Positions 7,856 through 16,619 of a stretch of 64,000 nucleotides of DNA are shown piece after piece (within the stretch, counting starts at the first letter, position 1; every line of letters begins with the position of its first letter). The notes under the pieces were generated by a model, which did not search any database, was not told the DNA's origin, and saw only the letters and a program-made list of their open reading frames with translations. The position numbers were made by a program, and so were the translations under genes. Where the stretch lies: the NCBI GenBank assembly GCA_035571835.1, contig DATNBU010000018.1, positions 1 to 64,000 of the forward strand, written 5' to 3'. Origin of the DNA: Candidatus Limnocylindrales bacterium (GTDB lineage Bacteria; Desulfobacterota; Binatia; UBA1149; CAITLU01).

Positions 7856-9054
7856 GCCTGATACTGGTTGTGCGACGCGCAGCGCAGCTCGATGTTCTCC
7901 GGCGTGGTAGGTCCGCCCATCGCGAAGGGAGCTCTGTGGTGGAACTCGATGTTGCCGGTCTCGCGGCAGCGACGTCCTCGGCCGTCTACGTAGCGGCAGC
8001 GTCCCGAGTCGCGCCGCCATACTTCGCGCCGCACGGCCGCGGGGATGGTCCGGGATCGCTGGCCTCGCTGCGAAGCCGCCGTATCGGCCGCGGGCGTTGT
8101 GCCGGGCCGATCGGTGCATTTTTCTTTCGTCGGCATCGTCGACCCCGGTCGATCGGTGCAGCCTGCCTTGCGCGTGAGCGTCTGGACGAGCAGCACGTCG
8201 ATCGCACGACTGATGATCGCGGCCGCGTCGCGGCCGGTCGACGAGCGGCCGAGCAGGTCCTGTAGCGACCGAAGCTTGTCGTGCGTGGCTTCGTCTACGG
8301 TGATCTCGATCTTGTAACGACGCGGGCTGAGCGGAACGATCGGCTTCGGCACTGTTGCCGGCTGGGCTGACGGTGGAGCGATTGCAGCGCCGACGACCTC
8401 GGAGTCCGGCCGATTACTCGAGCAACCGACGAACTTGCGGTCTGCCCAAGTTCGCGGATCGCTCGCACCGCAGCCGACGGACTCGCGATCTGTCGAAGCC
8501 CACCGATCGCTCGCACCGTCGGCCCGTTCGCGATCCATCGAACTTCCGTCGTCCAACGCTGGCGCCGCCACCGCCGGCCCATTGCTCGCCGCGTCCGCAC
8601 CGCGACGCCGCGGCATCGCCCGAACACGCGACGCCACATCCGCTCGCGGCGCGAGCTCGGCAACCAGCCGCTCGACCTCGCGTGAGCTCTTGTGCCTGGC
8701 GCGCTCGAGCACTCGCACGTGGTTCTCGGTCGTCAGATGCCTCGCCAGCAGATGGATCGCGCTCAGATGCAGCTCGCCGCGTGCGACGAGGTCCAGCACG
8801 ACCGGAAAGCGACGCGCCGTGCGCGCAGCCCAAAGCCGCTTGGCCGTTACCTGCTCTGACATGTGGAAGCGCTCCATGCAGAAGCTGAACATGGAGGAGC
8901 AGGCATGCCTGGCCCAGAGCTTGCGCTCGTCGATCTCGGTGATCGCGACGAGTAGCGCCGCAGTCGTACGACGGTCGCGTGCGACGAGACACTCGAAGTG
9001 ATCGAGCAGTTCCTTTTCGGAGAGCTTTGCAATGCTGTCGAAGGATGTCGTCAT
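7738..9054 (-). CDS. HNH endonuclease (DUF222/13E12-like), element copy 1
   Basis: This 438-residue protein has a helical N-terminal region (residues 1-140) typical of 13E12/DUF222-type proteins, a Pro/Ser/Asp-rich linker and a C-terminal HNH nuclease. The nuclease shows RDSGRCRY, FHHRAPF and NIELRCASHNQYQ, giving the Cys, His-His, Asn and His positions of a metal-dependent nicking or cleaving site. ATG 9054 is chosen because copy 2 (50105) starts at the same MTTSFDS; the frame is open another 66 codons upstream, but those are poorly conserved. Compared with copy 2 it has a linker insertion of about 45 residues with SDR/DRE repeats. It probably drives mobility of the element; the target is unknown. 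Confidence 0.85.
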   Translation of the reverse strand: MTTSFDSIAKLSEKELLDHFECLVARDRRTTAALLVAITEIDERKLWARHACSSMFSFCMERFHMSEQVTAKRLWAARTARRFPVVLDLVARGELHLSAIHLLARHLTTENHVRVLERARHKSSREVERLVAELAPRADVASRVRAMPRRRGADAASNGPAVAAPALDDGSSMDRERADGASDRWASTDRESVGCGASDPRTWADRKFVGCSSNRPDSEVVGAAIAPPSAQPATVPKPIVPLSPRRYKIEITVDEATHDKLRSLQDLLGRSSTGRDAAAIISRAIDVLLVQTLTRKAGCTDRPGSTMPTKEKCTDRPGTTPAADTAASQRGQRSRTIPAAVRREVWRRDSGRCRYVDGRGRRCRETGNIEFHHRAPFAMGGPTTPENIELRCASHNQYQADLDFGRAFMDARRGNLADARTFPAECRVGDRGAMAAAP

Positions 9055-9778
9055 GACGACCCTTGTAACACGGGTTTTTCTGGCGTCGTTCTCGGTAAGG
9101 ACGCGACTGCCATCAAGCATGGATCTGTGGCAGCGAGCCGCAAGATCCGAGCGGCGCAACGCGCGAAGTCGGCGAAAAAAAACGTGCGCTCTGTTTTGCT
9201 TCGCTAGAGGCGATCTCAAGCGGCGAAATATCGCGTCAAGCGAAATCGACATCGCGACGACGCTTCAATAACAAAAGTAGCATAGCGCGGCCGTGATTCG
9301 CGCCCGGCAGGACGCGACCAGATCAGTGCGCGAGGTAGGGCAGGACACTCTCGACCCTGCCGTCCCGCTGACGGCGCCCGATCCGACGAAATCTTTCGGA
9401 CCCGTCGCCATCGCTCACCTCGGGCACGTGCTCAATACACCGATCACTCTGATCGCTGACGCATCGAACGAAACCTGGATCACATTCCCCGCGGAATGTT
9501 CGCAGCGACATAGCGCGCTGACCGTACTGCGCATCGCAACCCCAAGCTCATCGCCGGTAACAGCATCGACACGAGCCGGCGTCCATCCGCATGAATCAGA
9601 TCGTCCGGCGCTGTGATCTCCGGTCTACGAGACGAAGAGGCTGAAGTTGGCGTCCGTGTCGAGTTGTGACGTCGCACACGCAGGCAACTTCCAGTCTCCG
9701 CGCCGCGCCGCTATACGGTCCCCCATGGGCACGATCACTGGGGCAGCGTCTCAAAAGGCAGCACTTGAAAGGACATCA
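9055..9778. other. Left end of HNH element copy 1 and gene-free spacer
   Basis: Bases 9055 to about 9583 are the upstream arm of the element, with clear homology to 49565-50104 in copy 2. They hold the palindrome at 9482-9499. A short + strand frame reading TFPAECS across the palindrome has a counterpart in copies 2 and 3, but I do not call it a gene. 9584-9778 is unique sequence that should hold the lipoprotein promoter; a GAAAGGA ribosome site lies at 9767-9773. Confidence 0.6.
9482..9499. repeat. 18-bp palindrome, left end of element copy 1
   Basis: ACATTCCCCGCGGAATGT is the shared palindrome with one changed central base. It sits about 85 bp inside the left edge, as in copies 2 and 3. 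Confidence 0.85.
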
Positions 9779-10675
9779 ATGTCATCTGCACGATTCGGCA
9801 GTTCTCTCGCGCGTCGGGGGCTTCTGTCTCTCGCGCTCCTCGTCCTCGCCGCCGGCTGCGGCGACGGTAACAGGTCGTACGACAGCTCGCCTGCCGACGA
9901 CACGAACGCGCCGGTCTATACGGTAACGGTCGCGGTCACGTCCGACGCGAACCTCGGTGCGCTCCAGCTCGAGGTCCGGCACCGCGGCGACAGCGGCGGC
10001 TTCGTGGCCGACGGCGACCGGGCTCGCTGCCAGGCGGAAGTGACAGCTATCATGGCCGCCAACGTCCTTGGCCACGGGTCGCTCAAGGTCGGGCTCGTCA
10101 GCCTGGCCGGCTTCCGCACGCCGGCCACGATCGTCCACTGCTCGTTTCGAACCTACGAGGTGATCAGCACGCAATCGTTCGATGTCGACGTCACCGACGC
10201 GTCGGATCCGAACGGCGACGCCGTGCGTCCCGTACCGACGGCCGTCGTGAGCAGCGTCGTCTCCGGCGACGATCACGATCCGGATTACGACGACAGCTGC
10301 GATCCGTCATGGCGGGCTTACACGCTGGAGATCAGCGTCAACCAGTCTTCGGCCCCGCGAATCGGTGCGCTTCAGCTCGAGGTCACGCATCTCGGCGACA
10401 GCGGTTGTTTCATCGGACGGGGAGACCAGATCGACTGCGTAGCGCTCGTCGACGCGCTGGTCGCTGCAAATTATCCGGGCGAGCGAACTGCGAAGATCGG
10501 CATGATCAGTCTCGACGGGATTCCCACGCCGGCCGCTGTCATACGCTGCGGGTTCCGAACCAGTGAGTCACTCAGTCCGGCGTCATTCCTGGTGGAGGTC
10601 ATGGATGCATCGACGACAGGCGGCGATCCCATCGATCCGCCTCCGAGCGTCGGCATCACGGTTACTGGTCGCTGA
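9779..10675 (+). CDS. Lipoprotein with two tandem GALQLEV domains
   Basis: This 298-residue protein starts with a lipoprotein signal (hydrophobic LLSLALLVL then lipobox LAAGC near residue 26), so it should be anchored in an outer or inner membrane leaflet. ATG 9779 follows a GAAAGGA ribosome site. The mature part is two homologous units of about 110 residues, each with GALQLEV-x-H-x-GDSG near its start, a conserved Cys pair and a C-terminal FRT-E-x-x-S segment ending in a V-x-DAS motif. The first unit has GG where the second has GC. The all-beta pattern recalls cohesin-like modules, which would pair with the dockerin-like repeats of the protease at 62-64 kb, but this is speculative. No function is assigned. 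Confidence 0.75.
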   Translation: MSSARFGSSLARRGLLSLALLVLAAGCGDGNRSYDSSPADDTNAPVYTVTVAVTSDANLGALQLEVRHRGDSGGFVADGDRARCQAEVTAIMAANVLGHGSLKVGLVSLAGFRTPATIVHCSFRTYEVISTQSFDVDVTDASDPNGDAVRPVPTAVVSSVVSGDDHDPDYDDSCDPSWRAYTLEISVNQSSAPRIGALQLEVTHLGDSGCFIGRGDQIDCVALVDALVAANYPGERTAKIGMISLDGIPTPAAVIRCGFRTSESLSPASFLVEVMDASTTGGDPIDPPPSVGITVTGR

Positions 10676-10698
10676 CACACGAACCCGATGACCGGAGC

Positions 10699-11349
10699 TC
10701 AGCACGCGCCTGCTCCGTCCATCATCTCCTTCTGCACGAGGGTCTTCAGCGCCTGCCGTGCACGATGAAGCCGAACCTTGACGGCAACGGTCTTGATTCC
10801 GAGCATCGCGGCGGTCTCTTCCGTGGTCAGATCCTCGATGTCGCGAAGCATCAGGACCACGCGGTAGGATTCGGGAAGCCGGTCCATGCAGCGCCGCATC
10901 AGCACGCGCAGCCGTTCGCGTTCGAGCGCATCGGCAGGTGACAGATCGACGTAATCGTGAGCCTCGACGATGCGGCTTCCGTCGGCATGGAAGCGCGGCG
11001 TCTGGTCTTCGATCGAAACTTCGGGCTTGCGCTTGCGGCTGCGCAGCTTCATCAGCGACACGTTGATCACGATGCGGTGCAGCCACGTCGAAAGCCGCGA
11101 TCTTCCCTCGAACGTCGCGACGGAACGGAACGCGTGAAGGAAGGCTTCCTGCACGACGTCGTGCGCGTCTTCCTCGCGCCGTACCATGCGGCGCGCGGTC
11201 GAGAGCATACGGCCGCCGTTCGCGCGCACGAGCTCTTCATAGGCGCTTTCGTCACCGGCCTGCATGCGCGCGACGAGCAGGCTGTCGTCGTCGTCGATGC
11301 GAACGGGAGGAGCGAGCTCCTCGACCAGTAAAAGTGCGGATGCGTTCAT
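10699..11349 (-). CDS. ECF-family RNA polymerase sigma factor
   Basis: This 216-residue sigma-70 family protein has region 2 at about residues 35-100 (YEELVRANGGRMLSTARRM, then DVVQEAFLHAFRSV) and region 4 at about 155-205 (LPESYRVVLMLRDIEDLT, then a helix-turn-helix ending VRLHRARQALK). It has no region 1 or 3, as in ECF factors. Its ATG overlaps the stop of the upstream STAS gene (11346-11349), so the two are translationally coupled. No zinc-finger anti-sigma is in the operon. Target promoters are unknown. Confidence 0.92.
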   Translation of the reverse strand: MNASALLLVEELAPPVRIDDDDSLLVARMQAGDESAYEELVRANGGRMLSTARRMVRREEDAHDVVQEAFLHAFRSVATFEGRSRLSTWLHRIVINVSLMKLRSRKRKPEVSIEDQTPRFHADGSRIVEAHDYVDLSPADALERERLRVLMRRCMDRLPESYRVVLMLRDIEDLTTEETAAMLGIKTVAVKVRLHRARQALKTLVQKEMMDGAGAC

Positions 11350-11612
11350 GACGCGACCTCCTGGAGAAGCTCCCGGACGAACGGCGACGCGCCGATCAGC
11401 TCGACGTCGTCGCGCTCGGCGGCGACCAGCGCGGCGGCGCCCGGCTTGTCGAGAAATCCGATTCCCGCAAGGTCGATGACGACGCGGCGGTTCGCGGCGA
11501 GACAGGCCGCAAGGATCGCCCGCAGCTCGATCAGATCGCCGTGCGTCAGCCGTCCCTCGAGTCGGAGAACCGTGGCCTTCTTATGTCCGTCCAGTCGTGT
11601 GATTCTGAGCAT
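11346..11612 (-). CDS. STAS-domain protein (anti-anti-sigma fold) coupled to ECF sigma
   Basis: This 88-residue single-domain protein has the SpoIIAA/STAS layout: beta strands, VVIDLAGIGFLD, then a helix. In phosphorylatable anti-anti-sigma factors the motif is D-S-S/T-G; here it is D-K-P-G, so the usual phospho-Ser/Thr is missing. It may be a constitutive or degenerate partner, or act through other contacts. It is the first gene of a two-gene operon with the ECF sigma. ATG 11612 is the first Met of the conserved domain. Confidence 0.75.
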   Translation of the reverse strand: MLRITRLDGHKKATVLRLEGRLTHGDLIELRAILAACLAANRRVVIDLAGIGFLDKPGAAALVAAERDDVELIGASPFVRELLQEVAS

Positions 11613-11950
11613 GGGCGCTATTGAGCAAGGCCCGTGCCGCAATCGCGCATCGCCGGCCGGCGGCCTGCAATCCGCGCAAGATCGGGTAGTTGCGACGAAC
11701 GGTTCACTGCGGGCGTGGGACGGTCGAAGGCGGCCCCACGAAACTTCGATGGAGGCGCTACGAACCGTCGTGGCAGGGTCGTGGGTTCGTGGGGCCGTGG
11801 GGCCGTGGGGCCGTGGGGTCGTCGGCTCGCTGGTTTCGTGAGCTGCGAGGTCGTGGGATCGCCGGATCGTCGGCCGTGCGGTGTGATCGTGGTCCGTGCG
11901 GTGGGATCGGCGGCGTGCGGTAGTCGGCGACCGCGTCGCGGCTGCGGCAC
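11613..11950. promoter_or_regulatory. Gene-free spacer with G-quadruplex-type repeat upstream of STAS/ECF operon
   Basis: This 338-bp stretch lies between the NtrC-type gene (its stop side) and the STAS/ECF operon (its start side), so it should contain the operon promoter. Its middle has four GGGG tracts separated by identical CCGT spacers (11791-11818) within a longer GT-rich run. I see no gene in it. Confidence 0.6.
11791..11818 (+). repeat. GGGGCCGT tandem array (possible G-quadruplex)
   Basis: Four GGGG runs at 11791, 11799, 11807 and 11815 are spaced by CCGT, an 8-bp tandem repeat that fits the canonical four-tract G-quadruplex pattern on the + strand. It is about 180 bp upstream of the STAS start. 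Confidence 0.75.
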
Positions 11951-13960
11951 TCAGCGCTGGCGGACGATGCCGAGACGTTTGAGGCGGCTTCGCAGCGTAT
12001 TCGGATGAAGGCCGAGCATCGTCGCCGCGCCGGCCGGGCCCTCGATGACCCAGCCGCACCGCTCGAGGCTTTCCTGGATACGCTTGCGCTCGAGCTCGCC
12101 GAGCGTGAGCCCTTCCGGTTCGTCGCGTGACGGCCGAGCGGCGGAAGGCGGAACATGTGCCGCGCCGCCCTCTCGCGGCGGCGACTTGAACGACAGCAGG
12201 CTTTCCTCGATCTCGAGCACCGGCCCGTCGGAGACGATCATCCCGCGCTCCACGACGTTCTCGAGCTCGCGGATGTTTCCCGGCCATGGATAGTCGCGGA
12301 GCCTTGCGAGCGTGGCCGGATCGACGTGCGTGAACTTGCGCCCGAGACGCGCGCTGTAGCGCGACATGAAGTAGTGCACGAGCAGCGAGATGTCCTCGCG
12401 CCGTTCGCGAAGCGGCGGCACGCGCAGCACGAACACGTTGACACGGAAATAGAGATCGGAGCGAAACTTCCCTTCGGCCACTGCGGCTTCGAGGTCGCGG
12501 TTGGTGGCGGCGACGAAGCGCACGTCGACGCGCTGCGTGCGCGTCGAGCCGACGGCTTCGAACTCGCGCTCCTGCAGCACGCGCAGGAGCTTGACCTGCA
12601 CGTCCAGCGGCGTCTCGCCGAGCTCGTCGAGGAACAATGTCCCCTTGTCGGCGAGCGCAAAGCGTCCGATGCGCCGTTCGGAGGCTCCGGTGAATGCTCC
12701 CTTCTCGTGGCCGAAAAGCTCGCTCTCGACGAGCCCCGCCGGCAGCGCACCGGCGTTGACCTTGATGAGCGGGCGATCCTTGCGCGCCGACAGATCGTGC
12801 ACCGCGCGCGCGATCAGCTCCTTGCCCGTACCGGTCTCACCGAGAATGAGCACCGTCGAATCGGTCGGCGCCACGCGCTCGACCTGCTGCAGCACGCGCC
12901 GGATCGCGTCCGAAGAGCCGACGATGGTTTCGAAGTCGTGCTCGGCGCGAATCTCCTCGCGCAGATACGCGTTCTGCGCGAGCAGTCGCGCCTTCTCGCG
13001 CTCGGCCAGCACGCGTGCGGTGATGTCGACGATCATCGTGCGGGTGTGCTTTCCGTCGGGCTCGGGCTTCGACCAGCGCTGCACGTAGACCGGGCGGCCG
13101 TTGTCCTTGCGGCGAAGCTCGATTTCGATCGCGGCGCGCTCGCGGCCCTTCTGCTCGGACGCAAGCGACTCCTGGACGCGGTCCTGGTTGTCCTGCTCGG
13201 GCGCGACGAGTGACATGCCGTACGTGCCGGGCACGTCGCCCGGAGCCAGCCCGAGCAGCTCCATGAACGCGCGGTTGGCGCTGAGAAAGCGCGTGTCGGT
13301 GTCTTCGTACACGTAGGCGATCGGAGCTTCCTCGAACAGGTCGCGGAACTGTTTCTCCGAGTTGCGGAGCTTCCTTTCGATGCCGATGCGCTCGAGCTCG
13401 GCGGCGGCGCGGGACGCGAAGATGCGGAACATCTGGAGCTGGATCGCTTCGAGCGGCATCGTGCGGCGATCGAAGACCGCGAGGTGCCCGATCGTCTTTC
13501 CGCCGGCGTCACTGAGCGGAACTCCGAGATAACTTTCGATATGGCGCTCGACGAGCGGCAGGTCGCGCGGAAACAGCCGGTAGACGTTGCTCGCGTGATG
13601 GCAGAGATTTCCGCGCACGACGTCCTCGCACGGAGTTCCCGGAAGCTCCCACGACGAGTTCTCGAGGAAGCGGCCGTCGCCGTAGAACGCCAGCGTCCGT
13701 ACGCGCGACGGCGATTCGGCGAACTCGGCAACGAACGCGAACTGCACGTCGATGGCTGCCGCAAGCGAGCGCACCAGCGACTGCAGGAACTCCTCGCCGG
13801 TGCTGCGCGACGTGCCCTCGAGGATGAGGCGGAGAACTTCGGCCTCGCCAAGGCCTGCGAACGAACCGGCCGTGCCGGCCTTCGTAACCGCTGCGCTGTT
13901 GTCACCCGTTGCGCTGTTGTCGCCAGGCGCGCTCTTTTCGGCAGGGCCTCGGTCTTTCAT
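11951..13960 (-). CDS. Sigma-54-dependent transcriptional activator with GAF and PAS sensors
   Basis: This 669-residue NtrC-family activator should open sigma-54 promoters in response to a small-molecule or redox signal. A low-complexity N-terminus precedes a GAF-like domain (about 40-195), a PAS domain (about 205-320), the AAA+ domain (about 345-580) with Walker A GETGTGKE, the sigma-54 contact loop EKGAFTGA (about 422) and FLDELGE, and a Fis-type helix-turn-helix at the C-terminus (GLHPNTLRSRLKRLGI). No receiver domain is present, so phosphorelay control is unlikely. It is divergent from the DUF336-cupin/gluconolactonase pair 73 bp away, which may be its target; I do not see a convincing -24/-12 site there. 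Confidence 0.92.
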   Translation of the reverse strand: MKDRGPAEKSAPGDNSATGDNSAAVTKAGTAGSFAGLGEAEVLRLILEGTSRSTGEEFLQSLVRSLAAAIDVQFAFVAEFAESPSRVRTLAFYGDGRFLENSSWELPGTPCEDVVRGNLCHHASNVYRLFPRDLPLVERHIESYLGVPLSDAGGKTIGHLAVFDRRTMPLEAIQLQMFRIFASRAAAELERIGIERKLRNSEKQFRDLFEEAPIAYVYEDTDTRFLSANRAFMELLGLAPGDVPGTYGMSLVAPEQDNQDRVQESLASEQKGRERAAIEIELRRKDNGRPVYVQRWSKPEPDGKHTRTMIVDITARVLAEREKARLLAQNAYLREEIRAEHDFETIVGSSDAIRRVLQQVERVAPTDSTVLILGETGTGKELIARAVHDLSARKDRPLIKVNAGALPAGLVESELFGHEKGAFTGASERRIGRFALADKGTLFLDELGETPLDVQVKLLRVLQEREFEAVGSTRTQRVDVRFVAATNRDLEAAVAEGKFRSDLYFRVNVFVLRVPPLRERREDISLLVHYFMSRYSARLGRKFTHVDPATLARLRDYPWPGNIRELENVVERGMIVSDGPVLEIEESLLSFKSPPREGGAAHVPPSAARPSRDEPEGLTLGELERKRIQESLERCGWVIEGPAGAATMLGLHPNTLRSRLKRLGIVRQR

Positions 13961-14033
13961 CAGCGGTTCTCCCCGGACGCATCCTCTGAAACCTCACTTC
14001 CGCGGCGGCGTCAAAGGCGCGGAGGGTTTTTCG

Positions 14034-14939
14034 ATGAAACGAGGATTTCTCACACACCGGAATCGGTGGGTCGCGCCGGTTGTCGCGCCCGTCACCGTGG
14101 TCCTGCTGGCCGCTCTTTCGCCAGCCGCAGCCGGCGCACAGACGGCGACCCGGCCCGGGCTGACGCTGGACGGCGCCCGTCAGGTCATTGCGGCCGGCGT
14201 CGCGTACGCAGCGAAGAACGGCGCTCCCGGCGGTGTCATCGCGGTTGTCGACGAAGGCGGCAACCTCATGGCCGTCGAGCGTCTCGACGGAACGTTCGCG
14301 GCCGGTGCCATGATCTCGATCGGAAAGGCGCGCACCGCGGCGCTGTTCAAAAAGCCGACGAAGTTCTTCGAAGACGTGGTGAACAAGGGCCGCACCGCGA
14401 TGACGGCGCTTGCCGATTTCACACCGCTGCAGGGCGGCGTGCCGATCGTTTCGGGAACATCGATCGTCGGTGCGGTCGGTGTCAGCGGCGCAGCCAGTGC
14501 GCAACAGGACGAAGAGATCGCGATGGCCGGCGCCGCAGTGCTCGCATCGCCCGCGACCAGCGCGCAGCCGGTGCTTTATTTCGACCACGCTTCGGTCGAT
14601 GCGGCGTTCGCCAAAGGCGCGGCGCTGTTCGATGGATCCGGTGGTCGAAATTTCATGGTGCATGCGAGCCGCCGCGACCAGGCCGGGATGGCCGAGGTCC
14701 ATACGCTCGATACCGACGTCATCCATGTACTGGACGGATCCGCCACGCTCGTGACAGGCGGGACGGTTGCGGACCAGCACGAGGTCGAGCCGAACGAGCT
14801 TCGAGGGTCCTCGATCACCGGCGGACAGACGCGGCGCATTTCCAGAGGTGACGTCATCATCGTTCCGAACGGCGTGCCGCACTGGTTCGAGGAAGTCCCG
14901 TCGCCGCTCATCTACTACGTCGTCAAGGTGCGGCGATGA
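14034..14939 (+). CDS. Secreted DUF336 (GlcG/HbpS-like) protein fused to a cupin domain
   Basis: This 301-residue protein starts with a signal peptide (MKRGFLTHRNRW, hydrophobic core, cleavage near AGAQT), so it acts in the periplasm or outside. ATG 14034 follows GGAGGG at 14021. Residues about 40-175 form a GlcG/HbpS-type DUF336 domain with the usual GAPGGVIAVVDEGGNLMAV and GIPIVSGTSIVGAVGVSG-like pattern. Residues about 190-300 form a small cupin with DQHEVEP and NGVPHWFEEV metal-ligand positions. DUF336 proteins bind haem or modify small molecules; the fusion suggests a single enzyme on a small organic acid or sugar product. The stop overlaps the next start (ATGA). Confidence 0.82.
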   Translation: MKRGFLTHRNRWVAPVVAPVTVVLLAALSPAAAGAQTATRPGLTLDGARQVIAAGVAYAAKNGAPGGVIAVVDEGGNLMAVERLDGTFAAGAMISIGKARTAALFKKPTKFFEDVVNKGRTAMTALADFTPLQGGVPIVSGTSIVGAVGVSGAASAQQDEEIAMAGAAVLASPATSAQPVLYFDHASVDAAFAKGAALFDGSGGRNFMVHASRRDQAGMAEVHTLDTDVIHVLDGSATLVTGGTVADQHEVEPNELRGSSITGGQTRRISRGDVIIVPNGVPHWFEEVPSPLIYYVVKVRR

Positions 14940-16588
14940 GACTGCGGGCATGGGCTGCCGCACGCGGCAGATTCGTTCTGCGCGTGGTCCTGACGATCCT
15001 CGTCGATGTGCTCGCGCTGCTGGTCGCGTACGCGGACGCCGCCGTGCTGCCGGAGACGCCCGCGCTTGCGACGGTCGATCTCGCAACGGCAGACGGCCTT
15101 CGCACTGTCGCGGGCACGTGGCGATACAGCGATGCGAAAGTTTCGGCGGCCGCTTTTCGAAGCGCGGGGACGGCGGGTCAGCCCACGGGCGATCCCGTCG
15201 AGACCTACGACATCGTCCCGCATGCCGGCGCTGCGGGGTTCGACGATTCCGAGTGGCAGATGATCGCTCCCGAGTCACTGTCGCAGCGACGCGGCAACGG
15301 GCGGCTCAGCTTCAACTGGTATCGTCTGTCGCTGACCGTTCCGGCGCGAGTCGGCAGCATCGACGTCGCCGGCACCACGGCCGTGTTCGAAACCTCGGTC
15401 GATGACTACGCGGAAATCTGGGTGGATGGAGAGATCACACGCGCGCCGCAGCAGTCCGGCGGATCGGTCATCGCCGGCTGGAATGCGACGAACCGCGTAA
15501 TCGCTGCGCGGCACGTGCATCCCGGACAGAACATCGTCATCGCCGTGTTCGGCGCGAACGGTCCGCTTTCGAACCCGCCGACGAACTTCATCTACATGCG
15601 GTCGGCGCGGCTGTCGTTTCACGCGTCGGCTCCGGGCGCGGTCGCAATGGCGCCCGCTGAAGCGAACGTGGAAGTGATCCGCAACGATCCGGCGCTCGAC
15701 GAGATCGTCAGCGCCAATCCGAAGCTGTTCAAGCTCGCCGAAGGCTTCGAGTTCACCGAAGGTCCGGTGTGGGTCGCCGGCGACGGCTATCTGCTGTTCA
15801 GCGATCCCAACAGCAACATCATCTACAAGTACCGCCCGGATGGTGATCTGTCGGTCTTTCGCCGGTCGAGCGGTTACGAAGGCGCCGACATCGCGGAGTA
15901 CCACCAGCCGGGCTCGAACGGGCTTGCGATCGATCGCGAGGGTCGACTCGTCGTCGACGAGCATGGCCGCCGGCGCGTGTCGCGCGTCGAGAAAGACGGC
16001 ACCGTCACGGTGCTCGCCGCCAGTTATGGAGGGAAGCGGCTGAACAGCCCGAACGACCTGGTGCTTCATTCGGACGGCTCGATCTATTTCACCGACCCGC
16101 CGTTCGGACTTCCGAAGGCGTTCGACGATCCGCGCAAAGAGCTCGCGTTCAGCGGCGTCTATCGCATTTCGGACGGCAGGCTCGATCTTCTCGTCGACGA
16201 CCTGACCGGTCCCAACGGCATCGCATTCTCACCGGACGAGAAGTTCCTTTACGTCGGCGACTGGGACGAGAAAAAGAAAGTGGTGATGCGCTATCCGGTC
16301 CTTGCGGACGGCAAGACCGGCGCCGGGGAAGTCTTCTTCGACATGACGTCCGCGCCCGGCGAGGACGCGATCGACGGCATCGAAGTGGACGTCAACGGAA
16401 ATCTCTACGTATCGGGGCCGGGCGCGCTGTGGATCCTGTCGCCGTCGGGCAGGCATCTCGGAAGCGTCGTGACGCCGCAGCATGTGCACAACATGGCGTG
16501 GGGCGGCGACGACGCAAAGACGCTCTACCTGTGCGCCCGCGGTGGCCTGTACCGGATGCCAATGGGCATTGCCGGAGTTCGCCGCTGA
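14936..16588 (+). CDS. SMP-30/gluconolactonase-family protein with N-terminal beta-sandwich
   Basis: This 550-residue protein begins with a membrane/signal segment (VVLTILVDVLALLVAYA), so it is probably exported. Residues about 60-230 look like a galactose-binding-type beta-sandwich. Residues about 245-545 are a six-bladed SMP-30/LRE propeller with FTEGPVW, NSPNDLVLHSDGSIYFTDP and GPNGIAFSPDE, which carry the metal-binding Glu, Asn and Asp positions of gluconolactonases. Hydrolysis of a sugar lactone is the family reaction. It is coupled to the DUF336-cupin gene by a four-base overlap; with a glucose dehydrogenase also in the window, a glucose-to-gluconate route is possible, but the genes are far apart. 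Confidence 0.85.
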   Translation: MRLRAWAAARGRFVLRVVLTILVDVLALLVAYADAAVLPETPALATVDLATADGLRTVAGTWRYSDAKVSAAAFRSAGTAGQPTGDPVETYDIVPHAGAAGFDDSEWQMIAPESLSQRRGNGRLSFNWYRLSLTVPARVGSIDVAGTTAVFETSVDDYAEIWVDGEITRAPQQSGGSVIAGWNATNRVIAARHVHPGQNIVIAVFGANGPLSNPPTNFIYMRSARLSFHASAPGAVAMAPAEANVEVIRNDPALDEIVSANPKLFKLAEGFEFTEGPVWVAGDGYLLFSDPNSNIIYKYRPDGDLSVFRRSSGYEGADIAEYHQPGSNGLAIDREGRLVVDEHGRRRVSRVEKDGTVTVLAASYGGKRLNSPNDLVLHSDGSIYFTDPPFGLPKAFDDPRKELAFSGVYRISDGRLDLLVDDLTGPNGIAFSPDEKFLYVGDWDEKKKVVMRYPVLADGKTGAGEVFFDMTSAPGEDAIDGIEVDVNGNLYVSGPGALWILSPSGRHLGSVVTPQHVHNMAWGGDDAKTLYLCARGGLYRMPMGIAGVRR

Positions 16589-16619
16589 CGGGCGACCGAT
16601 GAACAGTTCGCCGGCGTGC

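Larger units (their letters stand above)
7530..9583 (-). mobile_element. HNH-endonuclease element, copy 1 (full length, 3' end duplicated)
   Basis: About 2.05 kb is repeated in inverse orientation at 49.56-51.42 kb. Homology covers the HNH gene and runs about 525 bp upstream and 200 bp downstream of it, so the repeated unit is larger than the gene. An 18-bp palindrome related to ACATTCCCCGGGGAATGT lies near both ends (9482-9499; 7777-7794 and 7655-7672). The end nearest 7530 carries a 107-bp tandem duplication. I see no clear terminal inverted repeat or target-site duplication, so the edges are approximate. Transfer mechanism is unknown. Confidence 0.75.

Noticed and set aside
9293-9616. Small gene on the + strand between the HNH gene and the lipoprotein
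   Set aside because: It lies in the repeated arm of the element, has no ribosome site and is dominated by the palindrome; better treated as part of the element.
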